Assembly (NCBI RefSeq): GCF_002112505.1
Contig: NZ_NEHW01000013.1
Coordinates: forward strand, 1 to 64,000
Direction of reading: 5' to 3'
Origin: Pseudomonas sp. R28(2017)
GTDB taxonomy: Bacteria > Pseudomonadota > Gammaproteobacteria > Pseudomonadales > Pseudomonadaceae
Length of the DNA: 64,000 bases
A model generated the notes under the pieces. That model was not told the origin of the DNA, did not search any database, and saw only the letters and a list, made by a program, of their open reading frames with translations. How positions within the stretch are numbered: position 1 is the stretch's first letter; each line of letters starts with the position of its first letter. Positions 16,959 to 25,426 of the stretch are shown here, piece by piece. Made by a program: the position numbers and the translations under genes.

Positions 16959-17824
16959 GCCCAGTCCTTGCGGTGGCGAATCAGGCCTTCCTGGGTCGAC
17001 GACGCCACCAGCTGGCCTGCGCGGTTGAATATGCTGCCGCGGCAGAAACCACGGGCATTGCCGGCCCAAGGGCTGTCGGTGGCGTACAGCAGCCACTCAT
17101 CGGCACGCAGGTTGCGGTGGAACCACAGCGAATGGTCGAGGCTGGCGATCTGCATGTCGCGCTGCCACACCGACTTGCCATGGGGCAGCAGCGAGGTGGT
17201 CAGCAGGCCAAAATCGGAGGCGTAGGCCAGCAGGTACTTGTGCAGCGCCGGGACGTCAGGGAGCGTGCCGTCGGCGCGGAACCAGGCGTACTTCACCGGG
17301 TCGCCGGGCTGGGGGTTGAACGGGTCGCGCTCGGTGACCGGGCGGATCTCGATCGGCTTGGCGCACAGCACCTTGTCGCGGATGCGCTCAGGCAGCTTGT
17401 CGGCATGGGCGCTGGCCAGCTCGACTTCGGTCGGCAGGTTTTCCGGGCCGACCACGTCGGGCATCTGCACCTGGTGCTCGAAGCCTTCTTCGTCGTACTG
17501 GAACGACGCGCTGCAGGTAAAGATCGGCTGGCCCTTCTGGATTGCCGTCACCCGCCGGGTACTGAAACTGCCGCCGTCGCGCACACGGTCGACCGAGTAC
17601 ACCACCGGCAGGCTGGCATCGCCCGGGCGCAGGAAGTAACCGTGCAGCGAATGCACATGGCGCGCATCCTCGACCGTCTGGCTGGCCGCCGACAGCGACT
17701 GGCCCAGCACCTGGCCACCGTACAGCTGGCGGAAGCCCAGGTCCTGGCTGCGGCCACGGAACAGGTTCTCCTCGATCGGCTCGAGGCTCAACAGGTCGAC
17801 CAGGTCGTCCAACACATGACTCAT
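16955..17824 (-). CDS. tesB: Acyl-CoA thioesterase II
   Basis: A 289-residue double hot-dog thioesterase that hydrolyses medium- and long-chain acyl-CoA in the cytosol. The first domain has the TesB signature FRQLYGGQVLGQSL, and the second has SLDHSLWFHR plus ATDSPWAGNARGF. The C-terminal half includes LVASSTQEGLIR, with the family's catalytic Gln. The start at 17824 is supported by AAGGAG at 9 bases. It is the first gene of the tesB-HAD pair. A single REP-like palindrome (17837-17880) lies in its leader. Confidence 0.95.
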   Translation of the reverse strand: MSHVLDDLVDLLSLEPIEENLFRGRSQDLGFRQLYGGQVLGQSLSAASQTVEDARHVHSLHGYFLRPGDASLPVVYSVDRVRDGGSFSTRRVTAIQKGQPIFTCSASFQYDEEGFEHQVQMPDVVGPENLPTEVELASAHADKLPERIRDKVLCAKPIEIRPVTERDPFNPQPGDPVKYAWFRADGTLPDVPALHKYLLAYASDFGLLTTSLLPHGKSVWQRDMQIASLDHSLWFHRNLRADEWLLYATDSPWAGNARGFCRGSIFNRAGQLVASSTQEGLIRHRKDWA

Positions 17825-17836
17825 CGGGGGTTCTCC

Positions 17837-17880
17837 TTGTAGGAGCGAGCGTGCTCGCGATGCGCCGCGCAAGCGGCGCT
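17837..17880. repeat. Single REP-like palindrome in the tesB leader
   Basis: GTAGGAGCGAGCGTGCTCGC followed by GCCGCGCAAGCGGCGC forms two adjacent palindromes of a REP subtype unlike the common one here. It is placed just upstream of the tesB ribosome site. Confidence 0.6.
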
Positions 17881-17969
17881 CGGTTTCACAGGCGCTGAAC
17901 ATCTTTCGGCGAGCACCTTGCAGATTGGGAAATGATACAGCGTTTGTCATTGACGCCGTGCATGGCGGC

Positions 17970-18542
17970 TCATTCAGTACGCAGGGTCTGCTCCCAATGT
18001 GCGCGGTCAATGCGGTAAAGCACGTGAGGGCGCAACGGATGCCCGATGGGCAGGCGGGGGTGGTCGAAGCTGCCATTGGCGTCCTGGACCATGCCAATGG
18101 CCTGCATGACTTTCTGCGATGGCAAGTTGCTCTCGCTAGTGAACGACACCACCTCCTCCACGCGCAATTGGGCGAAAGCACAACGCAGGCAGGTCCATGC
18201 TGCCTCGCTGGCAAAACCCAGGCCCCAGTGGCGCCGCGCCAGGCGCCAGCCAATCTCCACCGCCGGGGCGAAGGGCGCGTCGAAGTTGACATTGAGCAGC
18301 CCCGTCATGCCGATGAACGCCCCACTGTCCTTTCGCTCCAGGGCCCACAAGCCGAAGCCGTATTCGTTGAAGTGCCCACGAATCCTGCCGATCAGCGCCG
18401 CCGCTTCGAGCCGCGTCATCGGCGCCGGGAAATAGCGCATCACCTGCGGGTCGGCACACAGCGCGGCGAATTCGCGCAGGTCGTCATCGTGCCATTGGCG
18501 CAGCACCAGGCGTGCGCTTTCCAGGTGGAGGATGGGGGGCAT
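17970..18542 (-). CDS. GNAT-family N-acetyltransferase (RimJ/RimL-like)
   Basis: A 190-residue acetyl-CoA-dependent acetyltransferase. It begins ESARLVLRQWHDDDL, the common RimJ/RimL-type opening, and has EIGWRLARRHWGLGFASEAA (about residues 95-114), the acetyl-CoA pyrophosphate-binding loop. SFTSESNLPSQKVMQAIGM is the usual motif B. It is a single gene, convergent with nothing nearby. The acceptor (protein N-terminus, amino acid or small amine) is unknown. Confidence 0.88.
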   Translation of the reverse strand: MPPILHLESARLVLRQWHDDDLREFAALCADPQVMRYFPAPMTRLEAAALIGRIRGHFNEYGFGLWALERKDSGAFIGMTGLLNVNFDAPFAPAVEIGWRLARRHWGLGFASEAAWTCLRCAFAQLRVEEVVSFTSESNLPSQKVMQAIGMVQDANGSFDHPRLPIGHPLRPHVLYRIDRAHWEQTLRTE

Positions 18543-18708
18543 GGGGCGAGCTCCGGTTTTGCGCTGTGCCTTTTGACAGCGTAGGCGTGGCCAGGTTTTT
18601 CATGCAACCGGCAGCGCCCGGAATGCAATTTTCACAACCCCTTCACCGGCCCCCGACAGACGGCTGCGCACAATGCCCCACACCACCGCCGCGCCATTGG
18701 AGTGACGC

Positions 18709-19395
18709 ATGCAACCGAGCAACACCCTGGGCCACCCCGCCATCCACGCCCGTCGCAAGCGACGCATGTCACGCAAAGCCCTTGGTGCCGCTCTGGGCCT
18801 GTGCATGGTCATCGCGGCGGTGACCACCTGGCTGGCGACGAGGGCCCATGTCGTGGACCTTGGCAATGAACGGCAATTGAGCGAAAGCGGCCTTCTGCAG
18901 GACTGGGCCGACGGTGCAGTGATCGTGATGATCCGCCATGCCGAACGTTGCGACAGCGCGCCCGGCCCGTGCCTGAACGACCCCACGGGCATCACCGTGG
19001 CAGGCAGCGAGGCCGCCACGCGGGTTGGCCAAGGGCTTAAGCAACTGGGCCTGAGCGATGCCGACGTGCTTGCCAGCCCTAAAGTTCGCACGCAGCAAAC
19101 GGCGCACTTCATCCTGGGCAAGGCCGTACCGAGCGAAGCCTGGCTGGAAAGCTGCGACAACCAGTTCGCCAGTGAAGCACTGGCGCGCAAGCGTGCGGGG
19201 CACAACCTGGTGCTGGTGACCCACAATGGCTGCATCGACCATTTCGCCCGGCAGCAACACGTGGCCGGTGGTGAACGCGAGAGCAATTACGCCAGCGCAC
19301 TGTTCGTCTCGGTGGACGCCAACGGCAAGGCACGGATCCTTGGCCGCTTGAACGAGCCAGACTGGCAACGCGTATTGGCCAGCGTAGGGAAATAA
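18709..19395 (+). CDS. Membrane-anchored histidine phosphatase family protein
   Basis: 228 residues. A short basic N-terminus is followed by one hydrophobic segment (about residues 23-43), so the catalytic domain is probably periplasmic. The histidine phosphatase signature is MIRHAERCD (R76, H77), and a second-half His lies in LVTHNGCID. GGAG six bases upstream supports the start. It resembles the small Ais/PmrG-like phosphatases that act on lipopolysaccharide heptose phosphates, but the match is from general features and the substrate is unproven. It precedes the deacetylase gene with a 38-base gap. Confidence 0.82.
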   Translation: MQPSNTLGHPAIHARRKRRMSRKALGAALGLCMVIAAVTTWLATRAHVVDLGNERQLSESGLLQDWADGAVIVMIRHAERCDSAPGPCLNDPTGITVAGSEAATRVGQGLKQLGLSDADVLASPKVRTQQTAHFILGKAVPSEAWLESCDNQFASEALARKRAGHNLVLVTHNGCIDHFARQQHVAGGERESNYASALFVSVDANGKARILGRLNEPDWQRVLASVGK

Positions 19396-19433
19396 CTGGC
19401 AAGATCAGCGCTGGCCCCGATTGCGAACTCCCC

Positions 19434-20348
19434 ATGCCGTTGCCGCTGATCTACCACGAAGACTACAGCCCGGAATTCCCCGCCGAGCACCGCTTTCCCA
19501 TGGACAAGTTCCGCCTGCTGCGCGACCACCTGGTGGACAGCGGGCTGACCACCGACCAGGCCCTGCTGCGCCCGGACATCTGCCCCAACGATATCCTCGC
19601 CCTGGCCCATGACCGTAGCTACATCGAGCGCTACATGAACGGCGAGCTGTCCCGCGAGGACCAGCGCCGCCTCGGCCTGCCCTGGAGCGAAGCCCTGGCC
19701 CGGCGTACCGTGCGCGCGGTAGGCGGCTCGCTGTTGACCGCCGAAATGGCACTGCAGCACGGCATCGCCTGCCACCTGGCCGGCGGCACCCACCACGCTC
19801 ACTACGACCACCCGGCCGGCTTCTGCATCTTCAATGACCTGGCGGTGATCAGCCGCTACCTGCTCGCAGCCGGCCGCGTGCAGCGGGTGCTGATCTTCGA
19901 CTGCGATGTGCACCAGGGCGACGGCACGGCGCGCATCCTCCACGACACCCCGGACGCCATCACCGTGTCCTTGCACTGCGAGCAGAACTTCCCGGCACGC
20001 AAGGCCCACAGTGACTGGGACATTCCCCTGCCACGGGGCATGGGCGACACGGCGTACCTGAAGGTGGTGGACGATGCGCTGAACTACCTGTTGCCGCTGT
20101 ATCAACCCGACCTTGTGCTGTACGACGCTGGCGTCGATGTGCACAAGGACGATGCCCTGGGTTACCTGCAGCTCACCGACCAAGGCCTGGCTGCGCGTGA
20201 CGAGCGGGTGATGCGTCACTGCCTGGGCCGCGACATCCCGGTGGTCGGGGTGATCGGTGGGGGCTACAGCAAGGACCGTGAAGCCTTGGCCAAGCGCCAC
20301 GGTATTCTTCACCACAGTGCTGCACGGGTCATCGGTTGTTCACAATGA
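19434..20348 (+). CDS. Histone-deacetylase-family zinc amidohydrolase
   Basis: A 304-residue class of bacterial HDAC/acetylpolyamine or acetoin-utilisation-type deacetylases. The active-site His pair is in GGTHHAHYD (H120/H121), and zinc ligands are in IFDCDVHQGDGT (D158 and H160) plus YDAGVDVHKDD. The glycine-rich VIGGGYSKD closes the site. It is cytosolic. It lies between the histidine phosphatase and the flavoprotein on the same strand. The substrate is not known; bacterial relatives remove acetyl groups from polyamines, Lys residues or small amides. Confidence 0.92.
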   Translation: MPLPLIYHEDYSPEFPAEHRFPMDKFRLLRDHLVDSGLTTDQALLRPDICPNDILALAHDRSYIERYMNGELSREDQRRLGLPWSEALARRTVRAVGGSLLTAEMALQHGIACHLAGGTHHAHYDHPAGFCIFNDLAVISRYLLAAGRVQRVLIFDCDVHQGDGTARILHDTPDAITVSLHCEQNFPARKAHSDWDIPLPRGMGDTAYLKVVDDALNYLLPLYQPDLVLYDAGVDVHKDDALGYLQLTDQGLAARDERVMRHCLGRDIPVVGVIGGGYSKDREALAKRHGILHHSAARVIGCSQ

Positions 20349-20361
20349 CTGTGGAACCGCT

Positions 20362-20961
20362 TGTGGATAACCTGCGGGAAAGGCGCTGCAGCCCTTTACC
20401 CGCGTGGGCTGTAGAAGACTGATCATTTTTTGTTCAGTGCTTCATGGGTCCCGGCTGCGCTAGAATGTGCAGTCTTTTCCACAGCCTGCTGCCTACCATG
20501 TCAGAAAAATCCCCCGCTTCCCCTCCCCTGGCCGTCGTTATCGGCGGCGGCCCTGCCGGCCTGATGGCCGCAGAAGCCATGGCCCAGGCGGGCCTGGCGG
20601 TGGAAGTGTTCGACGCCATGCCATCGGTGGGCCGCAAGTTCCTGCTGGCCGGCGTCGGTGGCATGAACATTACCCATTCGGAAGCTTATCCACAGTTCGT
20701 TTCGCGCTACGCCGAGCGGCAGACCGAGATCGGCGGGCTGTTGCGCGACTTCGATGCCGACGCGCTGCGCCAGTGGATTCACGGGCTGGGTATCGAAACC
20801 TTTGTCGGTACCTCCGGCCGGGTATTCCCGACCGACATGAAAGCGGCCCCACTGCTGCGCGCCTGGCTGAAGCGCCTGCGCGACAACGGCGTAGTTATCC
20901 ACACCCGTCATCGCTGGCTGGGCTGGAACGCCGACGGAAGCTTGCGCATCGCTTATCCACA
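20362..20961. other. Cluster of four perfect DnaA boxes
   Basis: TTATCCACA occurs at 20362-20370 (reverse strand), 20686-20694, 20895-20903 and 20953-20961. One-mismatch relatives are at about 20473 and further into the gene. The cluster spans the flavoprotein's upstream region and first 150 codons. Confidence 0.55.
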
Positions 20962-21739
20962 GGGTGAACTGCAGGTCAAGGCTGAGGCGGTGGTACTGGC
21001 TCTCGGTGGCGCCAGCTGGGCACGGCTCGGCTCCGATGGTGCCTGGCAGCCATTGCTGGCCGAACGGTCTGTGGATATCTCGCCGCTGCGGCCGAGCAAC
21101 TGCGGTTTCGAGGTCGAAGGCTGGAGCCCGCTGCTTGTGGACAAGTTTGCGGGGGCCCCGCTGAAGAACATTGCCCTGAGCGTACCCGGCATGGCGCCGC
21201 GCAAGGGCGAGTTCATCCTCACCGCACAGGGCGTCGAGGGCAGCCTGGTGTATGCGTGGTCGGCACAGCTGCGCCAGGCCATCGAGCACCAAGGGCAAGC
21301 CAGGCTGTTGCTCGACCTGCTGCCGGACAAGCCTGTGGACAAAATTGCCCAGGCGCTGGCCAAGCCGCGCGGGTCAAGGTCGATGGCCAAGCATCTGCAC
21401 AGCCAGCTGGGGATCGACGGGGTCAAGGCGGGATTGCTGCGGGAGCTGACGGATCAGGCGACGTTTGCTGATCCTCAGGCGCTGGCGCGGGCGATCAAGG
21501 CCTTGCCAATCACGCTGGTCCGGACTCGACCGCTGGATGAGGCGATCAGCAGCGCCGGCGGCGTGCGCTTCGAAGGGCTGGATGAAGGGTTGATGGTTCG
21601 CCAGATGCCGGGGGTGTTCTGTGCGGGCGAGATGCTGGACTGGGAGGCGCCGACCGGGGGGTATCTGCTGACGGCCTGCTTTGCCAGCGGGCTGCGGGCG
21701 GGGCGTGCAGCAGTGGATTGGTTGGCGCGATCTGCCTGA
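20498..21739 (+). CDS. FAD-dependent oxidoreductase, BaiN/HI0933 family (PP4765-type flavoprotein)
   Basis: A 413-residue flavoprotein. The dinucleotide-binding motif is VVIGGGPAGLMAAEAMA near residues 12-28, LAGVGGMNITHSE is the family's second FAD loop, and CAGEMLDWEAPTGGYLLTACFASG is the C-terminal FAD signature. The start at 20498 puts the FAD motif at the usual distance; the frame is open upstream to 20444. It matches the TIGR03862 family described from P. putida PP4765. The reaction is unknown. A -10-like TAGAAT lies at 20461-20466. Its 5' part contains three perfect DnaA boxes written with less-preferred codons. Confidence 0.9.
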   Translation: MSEKSPASPPLAVVIGGGPAGLMAAEAMAQAGLAVEVFDAMPSVGRKFLLAGVGGMNITHSEAYPQFVSRYAERQTEIGGLLRDFDADALRQWIHGLGIETFVGTSGRVFPTDMKAAPLLRAWLKRLRDNGVVIHTRHRWLGWNADGSLRIAYPQGELQVKAEAVVLALGGASWARLGSDGAWQPLLAERSVDISPLRPSNCGFEVEGWSPLLVDKFAGAPLKNIALSVPGMAPRKGEFILTAQGVEGSLVYAWSAQLRQAIEHQGQARLLLDLLPDKPVDKIAQALAKPRGSRSMAKHLHSQLGIDGVKAGLLRELTDQATFADPQALARAIKALPITLVRTRPLDEAISSAGGVRFEGLDEGLMVRQMPGVFCAGEMLDWEAPTGGYLLTACFASGLRAGRAAVDWLARSA

Positions 21740-21741
21740 TG

Positions 21742-21764
21742 CTGGGGCCGCAAAGCGGCCCCAG
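21742..21764. terminator. Perfect hairpin between convergent genes
   Basis: CTGGGGCCGC-AAA-GCGGCCCCAG follows the flavoprotein stop by two bases and ends four bases before the rhlE stop. It has no clear U-tract, so termination is inferred. Confidence 0.6.
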
Positions 21765-21768
21765 AGAC

Positions 21769-23100
21769 TCAAGGCTTACGCTTGCGCGGCCCGCCGTTGA
21801 AGCTCGGTACTTTACGCACAGCCTTCACCGCCGGCTCACCAGCCCCTGCCTCGGCACTGTCCATCCAACGCCCCAGACCACGCTTGGCGCTGTTCTCTTT
21901 GGGCTTCTTGGGCTTCTTCGGCTTCTTGATCACCTGGCCGCTGGCATCGGTCATCGGCACCCGGTGCTCGGGGATGAAGTCTGGCTCCTCATGACGCGGC
22001 AAGGTCTGCCGGGTCAGCACTTCAATCGCCGACAACATCTGCACTTCATCGGCACACACCAGCGAAATCGCCTCGCCCTTGTTGCCGGCCCGGCCGGTAC
22101 GGCCAATGCGGTGCACATAGTCCTCGGCCACGATCGGCAGGTCGAGATTGACTACCAGCGGCAGGTCGTCGATATCCAGGCCACGGGCCGCGACATCGGT
22201 CGCCACCAGCACCTGGATCTCCCGCGCCTTGAAGCTGTCCAGCGCGCGCTGGCGGGTGGCCTGCGGGCGGTCACCATGGATGCCGTCGGCATTTACACCG
22301 TCAGCCAGCAAGCGCTCGACCAGCTGATCCACGCCATTGCGGGTCTTGGCGAACACCAGCACCTGTTTCCAGCGCTGCTTGCGCAGCAGGTGCATGAACA
22401 GGTCGGCCTTGCGCTTCTTGTCCACAGGCACCAGCCACTGCTTGACCGTGGTCGCCGCAGCGTTGCGCGGGCTGACTTCGATGCTCAGCGGGTCGTTCAG
22501 GGCCAGGCCCGCGAGCATGCGGATCTGCTCGGAGAACGTGGCAGAGAACAGCAGCGTCTGGCGCTTGCGTGGCAGGGCGGCGTACACCGACTGCAGCTCC
22601 TCGGCAAAGCCCAGGTCGAGCATGCGGTCGGCTTCGTCGAGCACCAGGGTCTGCACCTGGTTGAACTTCACCGCGTTCTGACGGAACAAGTCGAGCAAGC
22701 GGCCAGGCGTGGCGACCAGCAGGTCGACGCCACGGCGCAGGCGCATCATCTGCGGGTTGATGCTGACCCCGCCGTACACCGCATAGGTGCTCAGCGGCAG
22801 GTTCTCGGCATACTCGCGCACGTTGTTGTGCACCTGCTCGGCCAGCTCGCGGGTTGGCACCAGTACCAGTGCGCGGATCGAATTGCTGGCGACCTTCTCA
22901 CCTTCCAGAGCCAGGCGCTGCAGCACTGGCAGGGCGAAACCGGCGGTCTTGCCGGTGCCGGTCTGGGCCGCAGCCATCAGGTCGCGGCCAGCCAGCACGG
23001 CAGGGATGGCTTTGGCCTGGACCGGGGTCGGGGTGGTGTAGTCCAGCTGCTGCAAGGTGCGCAGCAGCGGTTCGATCAGGCCGAGTTGGGCGAAATTCAT
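21769..23100 (-). CDS. rhlE: DEAD-box ATP-dependent RNA helicase, RhlE type
   Basis: A 443-residue RNA helicase. The Q motif is in YTTPTPVQAKAIP, Walker A is AAQTGTGKT (about 44-52), followed by PTRELAEQ, TPGRLLDL, DEAD (in VLDEADRMLDLGF), SATF, VLVATDVAARGLDI and YVHRIGRTGRAG. The C-terminal tail is Lys/Pro-rich (KKPKKPKKPKEN and GGPRKRKP), suited to RNA binding. RhlE proteins act in ribosome maturation and RNA decay, especially in the cold. Pseudomonas carries several RhlE paralogues, so the exact name is tentative. Confidence 0.93.
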   Translation of the reverse strand: MNFAQLGLIEPLLRTLQQLDYTTPTPVQAKAIPAVLAGRDLMAAAQTGTGKTAGFALPVLQRLALEGEKVASNSIRALVLVPTRELAEQVHNNVREYAENLPLSTYAVYGGVSINPQMMRLRRGVDLLVATPGRLLDLFRQNAVKFNQVQTLVLDEADRMLDLGFAEELQSVYAALPRKRQTLLFSATFSEQIRMLAGLALNDPLSIEVSPRNAAATTVKQWLVPVDKKRKADLFMHLLRKQRWKQVLVFAKTRNGVDQLVERLLADGVNADGIHGDRPQATRQRALDSFKAREIQVLVATDVAARGLDIDDLPLVVNLDLPIVAEDYVHRIGRTGRAGNKGEAISLVCADEVQMLSAIEVLTRQTLPRHEEPDFIPEHRVPMTDASGQVIKKPKKPKKPKENSAKRGLGRWMDSAEAGAGEPAVKAVRKVPSFNGGPRKRKP

Positions 23101-23155
23101 GGCAATACCGTCAGGGGGTTCAGCGAAGGCGGCAAGTTTACCGCATCGCCCCTGG

Positions 23156-24070
23156 CTACTTGCAGATTTCGCCCTTCATTGGCTGCTCGGGCGCCTTGCG
23201 CCACTGCGGCAGGCCGATCAGCACCACCGCGCCGATAATCACCGCCATGGCCAGGCATTCTTCCGCGCCGATCTGTTCGCCGGCGAAAACGATGCCCAGC
23301 AGCACCGCCACCGCCGGGTTGACGTAGGCATAGCTGGTGGCAGCAGCCGGGCGCACGTTCTTGAGCAGGTACATGTAGGCACTGAAAGCAAGGATCGAAC
23401 CGAACAACACCAGGTAGGCCAGCGCGCCCCAGCCTGCCGCAGTCGGCATCTGCGTCATGCGCTCACCGGAGAGCACACTGCCCAGCAGCAACACCGCCCC
23501 GCCGACCAGCATCTCGGCGGCACTGGCCATCGGCCCCTGGGGCAGCGGCAGGCTTTTGCTCCACACCGAACCGAACGCCCACGAAGCCGCCGCGAACAGA
23601 ATCAGCGCCGCGCCGATGGGGCTGGCCTGCAGGTTCGAGCCGAGGTTGAGCAGGCCGATGCCGAGCAGGCCGAGGAAGATCCCGGCCCATTCCAGGCGCG
23701 AGTTGCGATGACCAAAGAGCAACCCAAAGACCAGGGTGAACAGCGGCACCGTGGCCACCGCCAACGCTGCCACGCCCGATGCCACGCCAGCATGCTCGGC
23801 CACGGTCACACCGCCGTTACCGCAACTGAGCAGCAGAAAGCCAATGGCACCTGCCGCCCGCCATTGCGCCCAGGTCGGTGCCGGCACCCCGCGCCAGCGC
23901 AGGAAGCCGTACAGCAAACCGCCCGCAATCAGGAAGCGCACCCCCGCCATCAGCATCGGCGGCCACGACTCGACGCCGATGCGAATGAACAGGTAAGTGG
24001 AACCCCAGACCAGGTACAAGGCCAGGAAGGCGCCGACGAGCAGCAGCGGAAAGCGACGGGAGGCAGGCAT
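23156..24070 (-). CDS. yedA: EamA/DMT-family metabolite exporter (YedA-like)
   Basis: A 304-residue inner-membrane protein with ten hydrophobic segments in two EamA repeats. The first repeat opens with YLVWGSTYLFIRIGVE, and the second carries the conserved SYAYVNPAVAVLLGIVFAGE. I chose the ATG at 24070 since the frame upstream is a leader shadow. A -10-like TATACA and -35-like TTTTGT with 16-base spacing lie near 24119-24146 on the reverse strand. It probably exports amino acids or other small metabolites; YedA is the closest named family. Confidence 0.85.
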   Translation of the reverse strand: MPASRRFPLLLVGAFLALYLVWGSTYLFIRIGVESWPPMLMAGVRFLIAGGLLYGFLRWRGVPAPTWAQWRAAGAIGFLLLSCGNGGVTVAEHAGVASGVAALAVATVPLFTLVFGLLFGHRNSRLEWAGIFLGLLGIGLLNLGSNLQASPIGAALILFAAASWAFGSVWSKSLPLPQGPMASAAEMLVGGAVLLLGSVLSGERMTQMPTAAGWGALAYLVLFGSILAFSAYMYLLKNVRPAAATSYAYVNPAVAVLLGIVFAGEQIGAEECLAMAVIIGAVVLIGLPQWRKAPEQPMKGEICK

Positions 24071-24176
24071 GGCAGGCAACTCAGAAATCCGTTTTCGGGC
24101 GACCGAGTTTAGGCCTGTATACAAGTAAAGATAAGTTACAAAACCGCGCAAAATGAGCGGCACACTTTGGCTGCGC

Positions 24177-24785
24177 TCATCGGGCGAGCTTGGCCAAGAT
24201 TTCGCACACCTTGGCGGCAGGGGTTTTCTGCAGCCGGCAAAGCAGTTCGTGGGAAAGTTGCTGGACGCCATGGGCCTGGCGTAGCACGCCTGCCAGGTGT
24301 TGCAGCAGGTTGGCGGCCATCTCCGCATCGGCCATGGCCCGGTGCGCAGTGCCGGTATCCGGCAGCCCGGCCCAACGGGTCAGGGTACCCAGCTTGTGGT
24401 TCGGCGCCGCCGGCAGCAGGCGCCGTGACAGCAGCAGGGAACAGGCAAAGGACTGGCGACGGCTGCGGCCGATGCGGCTCAGTTCGTAATCCCAGAACTT
24501 CTGGTCGAAAGTGGCGTTGTGCGCCAGCAACGGAGTATCCCCGACGAATTCGGCCACTTCGTTCATCACCTCGTCCACCGGCGGCGCAGTGCGCAGCATG
24601 GCGGTGGTGATGCCGGTCAGCCCGGCGACGAAGGCTGGCACCGGCACACCGGCATTCATCAGGCTCTGATAGCGCTCGACGATGCGCCCGCCTTCCAGCA
24701 TCACCACAGCCACCTCGGTGGCGCGGCAGCCGGCACCGGGGGAAATGCCCGTGGTTTCAAAGTCGATGACAGCAATACGTTCCAT
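24177..24785 (-). CDS. DEDDh 3'-5' exonuclease (DnaQ-like)
   Basis: A 202-residue exonuclease. ExoI is IDFETTG (D8, E10), ExoII lies in LLAHNATFDQKFWDYEL and ExoIII is AHRAMADAEM (His and Asp near 146-151), so it is the DEDDh type that includes DNA polymerase III epsilon and RNase T. The gene starts nine bases after the NYN-domain gene ends and is in the same operon. It is a stand-alone exonuclease; the true DnaQ is normally beside rnhA, which is absent here. RNA or DNA processing with the neighbouring NYN protein is an inference. Confidence 0.9.
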   Translation of the reverse strand: MERIAVIDFETTGISPGAGCRATEVAVVMLEGGRIVERYQSLMNAGVPVPAFVAGLTGITTAMLRTAPPVDEVMNEVAEFVGDTPLLAHNATFDQKFWDYELSRIGRSRRQSFACSLLLSRRLLPAAPNHKLGTLTRWAGLPDTGTAHRAMADAEMAANLLQHLAGVLRQAHGVQQLSHELLCRLQKTPAAKVCEILAKLAR

Positions 24786-24794
24786 GAAAAAACC

Positions 24795-25274
24795 TTAGTG
24801 CTTGAGCAACAGCGCGCCCTCGATGGGCACATAGCGGGTGGCGGCACGAATCAGCGACAACGCCGTCAGGCCGGGAACGCCATAGACCACTGCCTCGGTG
24901 CCATGGCGCTGGATGACCCGCTCCAGCAGCAGGTCGAAGTCACCATCGCCGGAAGCCAGCACCACCTGGTCGACCCGACTGGCCGCATCGATCACATCGA
25001 GGGTGATGCCCACGTCCCAGTCGCCCTTGGCCGAACCGTCGCTGCGCTGGATAAACGGCTTGAGGCGCACGTCGAAGCCGAGGTTGCGCAGGATCTGCTG
25101 GAATTGCTGCTGCTTGCTGTCACCGCGATCGATGGCATAGGCCACGGCCTCGACGATCTCGCCTTCGCGGCTGACGTCCTTCCACAGTGCGGTGTAGTTG
25201 AAGTGGCAGCCGTGGGCCTGGCGCACGGTGTAGTAGAGGTTCTGCACATCGGCGAACAGCGCGATCTTTTTCAC
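24795..25274 (-). CDS. NYN-domain (PIN-like) nuclease
   Basis: A 159-residue protein of the LabA/YacP-like NYN fold, a predicted metal-dependent ribonuclease. Acidic residues line up with the family: FADVQNLYY (D9, N12), GDWDVGITLDVID (D85, D87) and LASGDGDFDLLL (D110, D112). It starts with GTG preceded by GAGG at seven bases. It heads a two-gene operon with the DEDDh exonuclease, and a REP pair lies upstream. The substrate is unknown. Confidence 0.88.
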   Translation of the reverse strand: MKKIALFADVQNLYYTVRQAHGCHFNYTALWKDVSREGEIVEAVAYAIDRGDSKQQQFQQILRNLGFDVRLKPFIQRSDGSAKGDWDVGITLDVIDAASRVDQVVLASGDGDFDLLLERVIQRHGTEAVVYGVPGLTALSLIRAATRYVPIEGALLLKH

Positions 25275-25298
25275 CTGAGAACCTCATGGTCTGGAAGA

Positions 25299-25384
25299 AT
25301 TCGCGGGCAAGCCCGCTCCCACAGGTCAAGTGCAAACCTGGAAGTTGCACCTACCCTGTGGGAGCGGGCTTGCCCGCGAAAGGG
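25299..25384. repeat. Paired REP element (REPIN)
   Basis: Inverted arms with core GGGCAAGCCCGCTCCCACAG lie between the DUF2076 gene and the NYN-nuclease operon, both leftward. Confidence 0.9.
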
Positions 25385-25426
25385 GCGCAAAGCGCCCCCT
25401 GAAATGCCGCCAGTATGCCAGACCGG

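Noticed and set aside
18573..18602. Promoter with perfect TTGACA before the histidine phosphatase gene
   Set aside because: No acceptable -10 hexamer at 16-18 bases; the match is likely chance.
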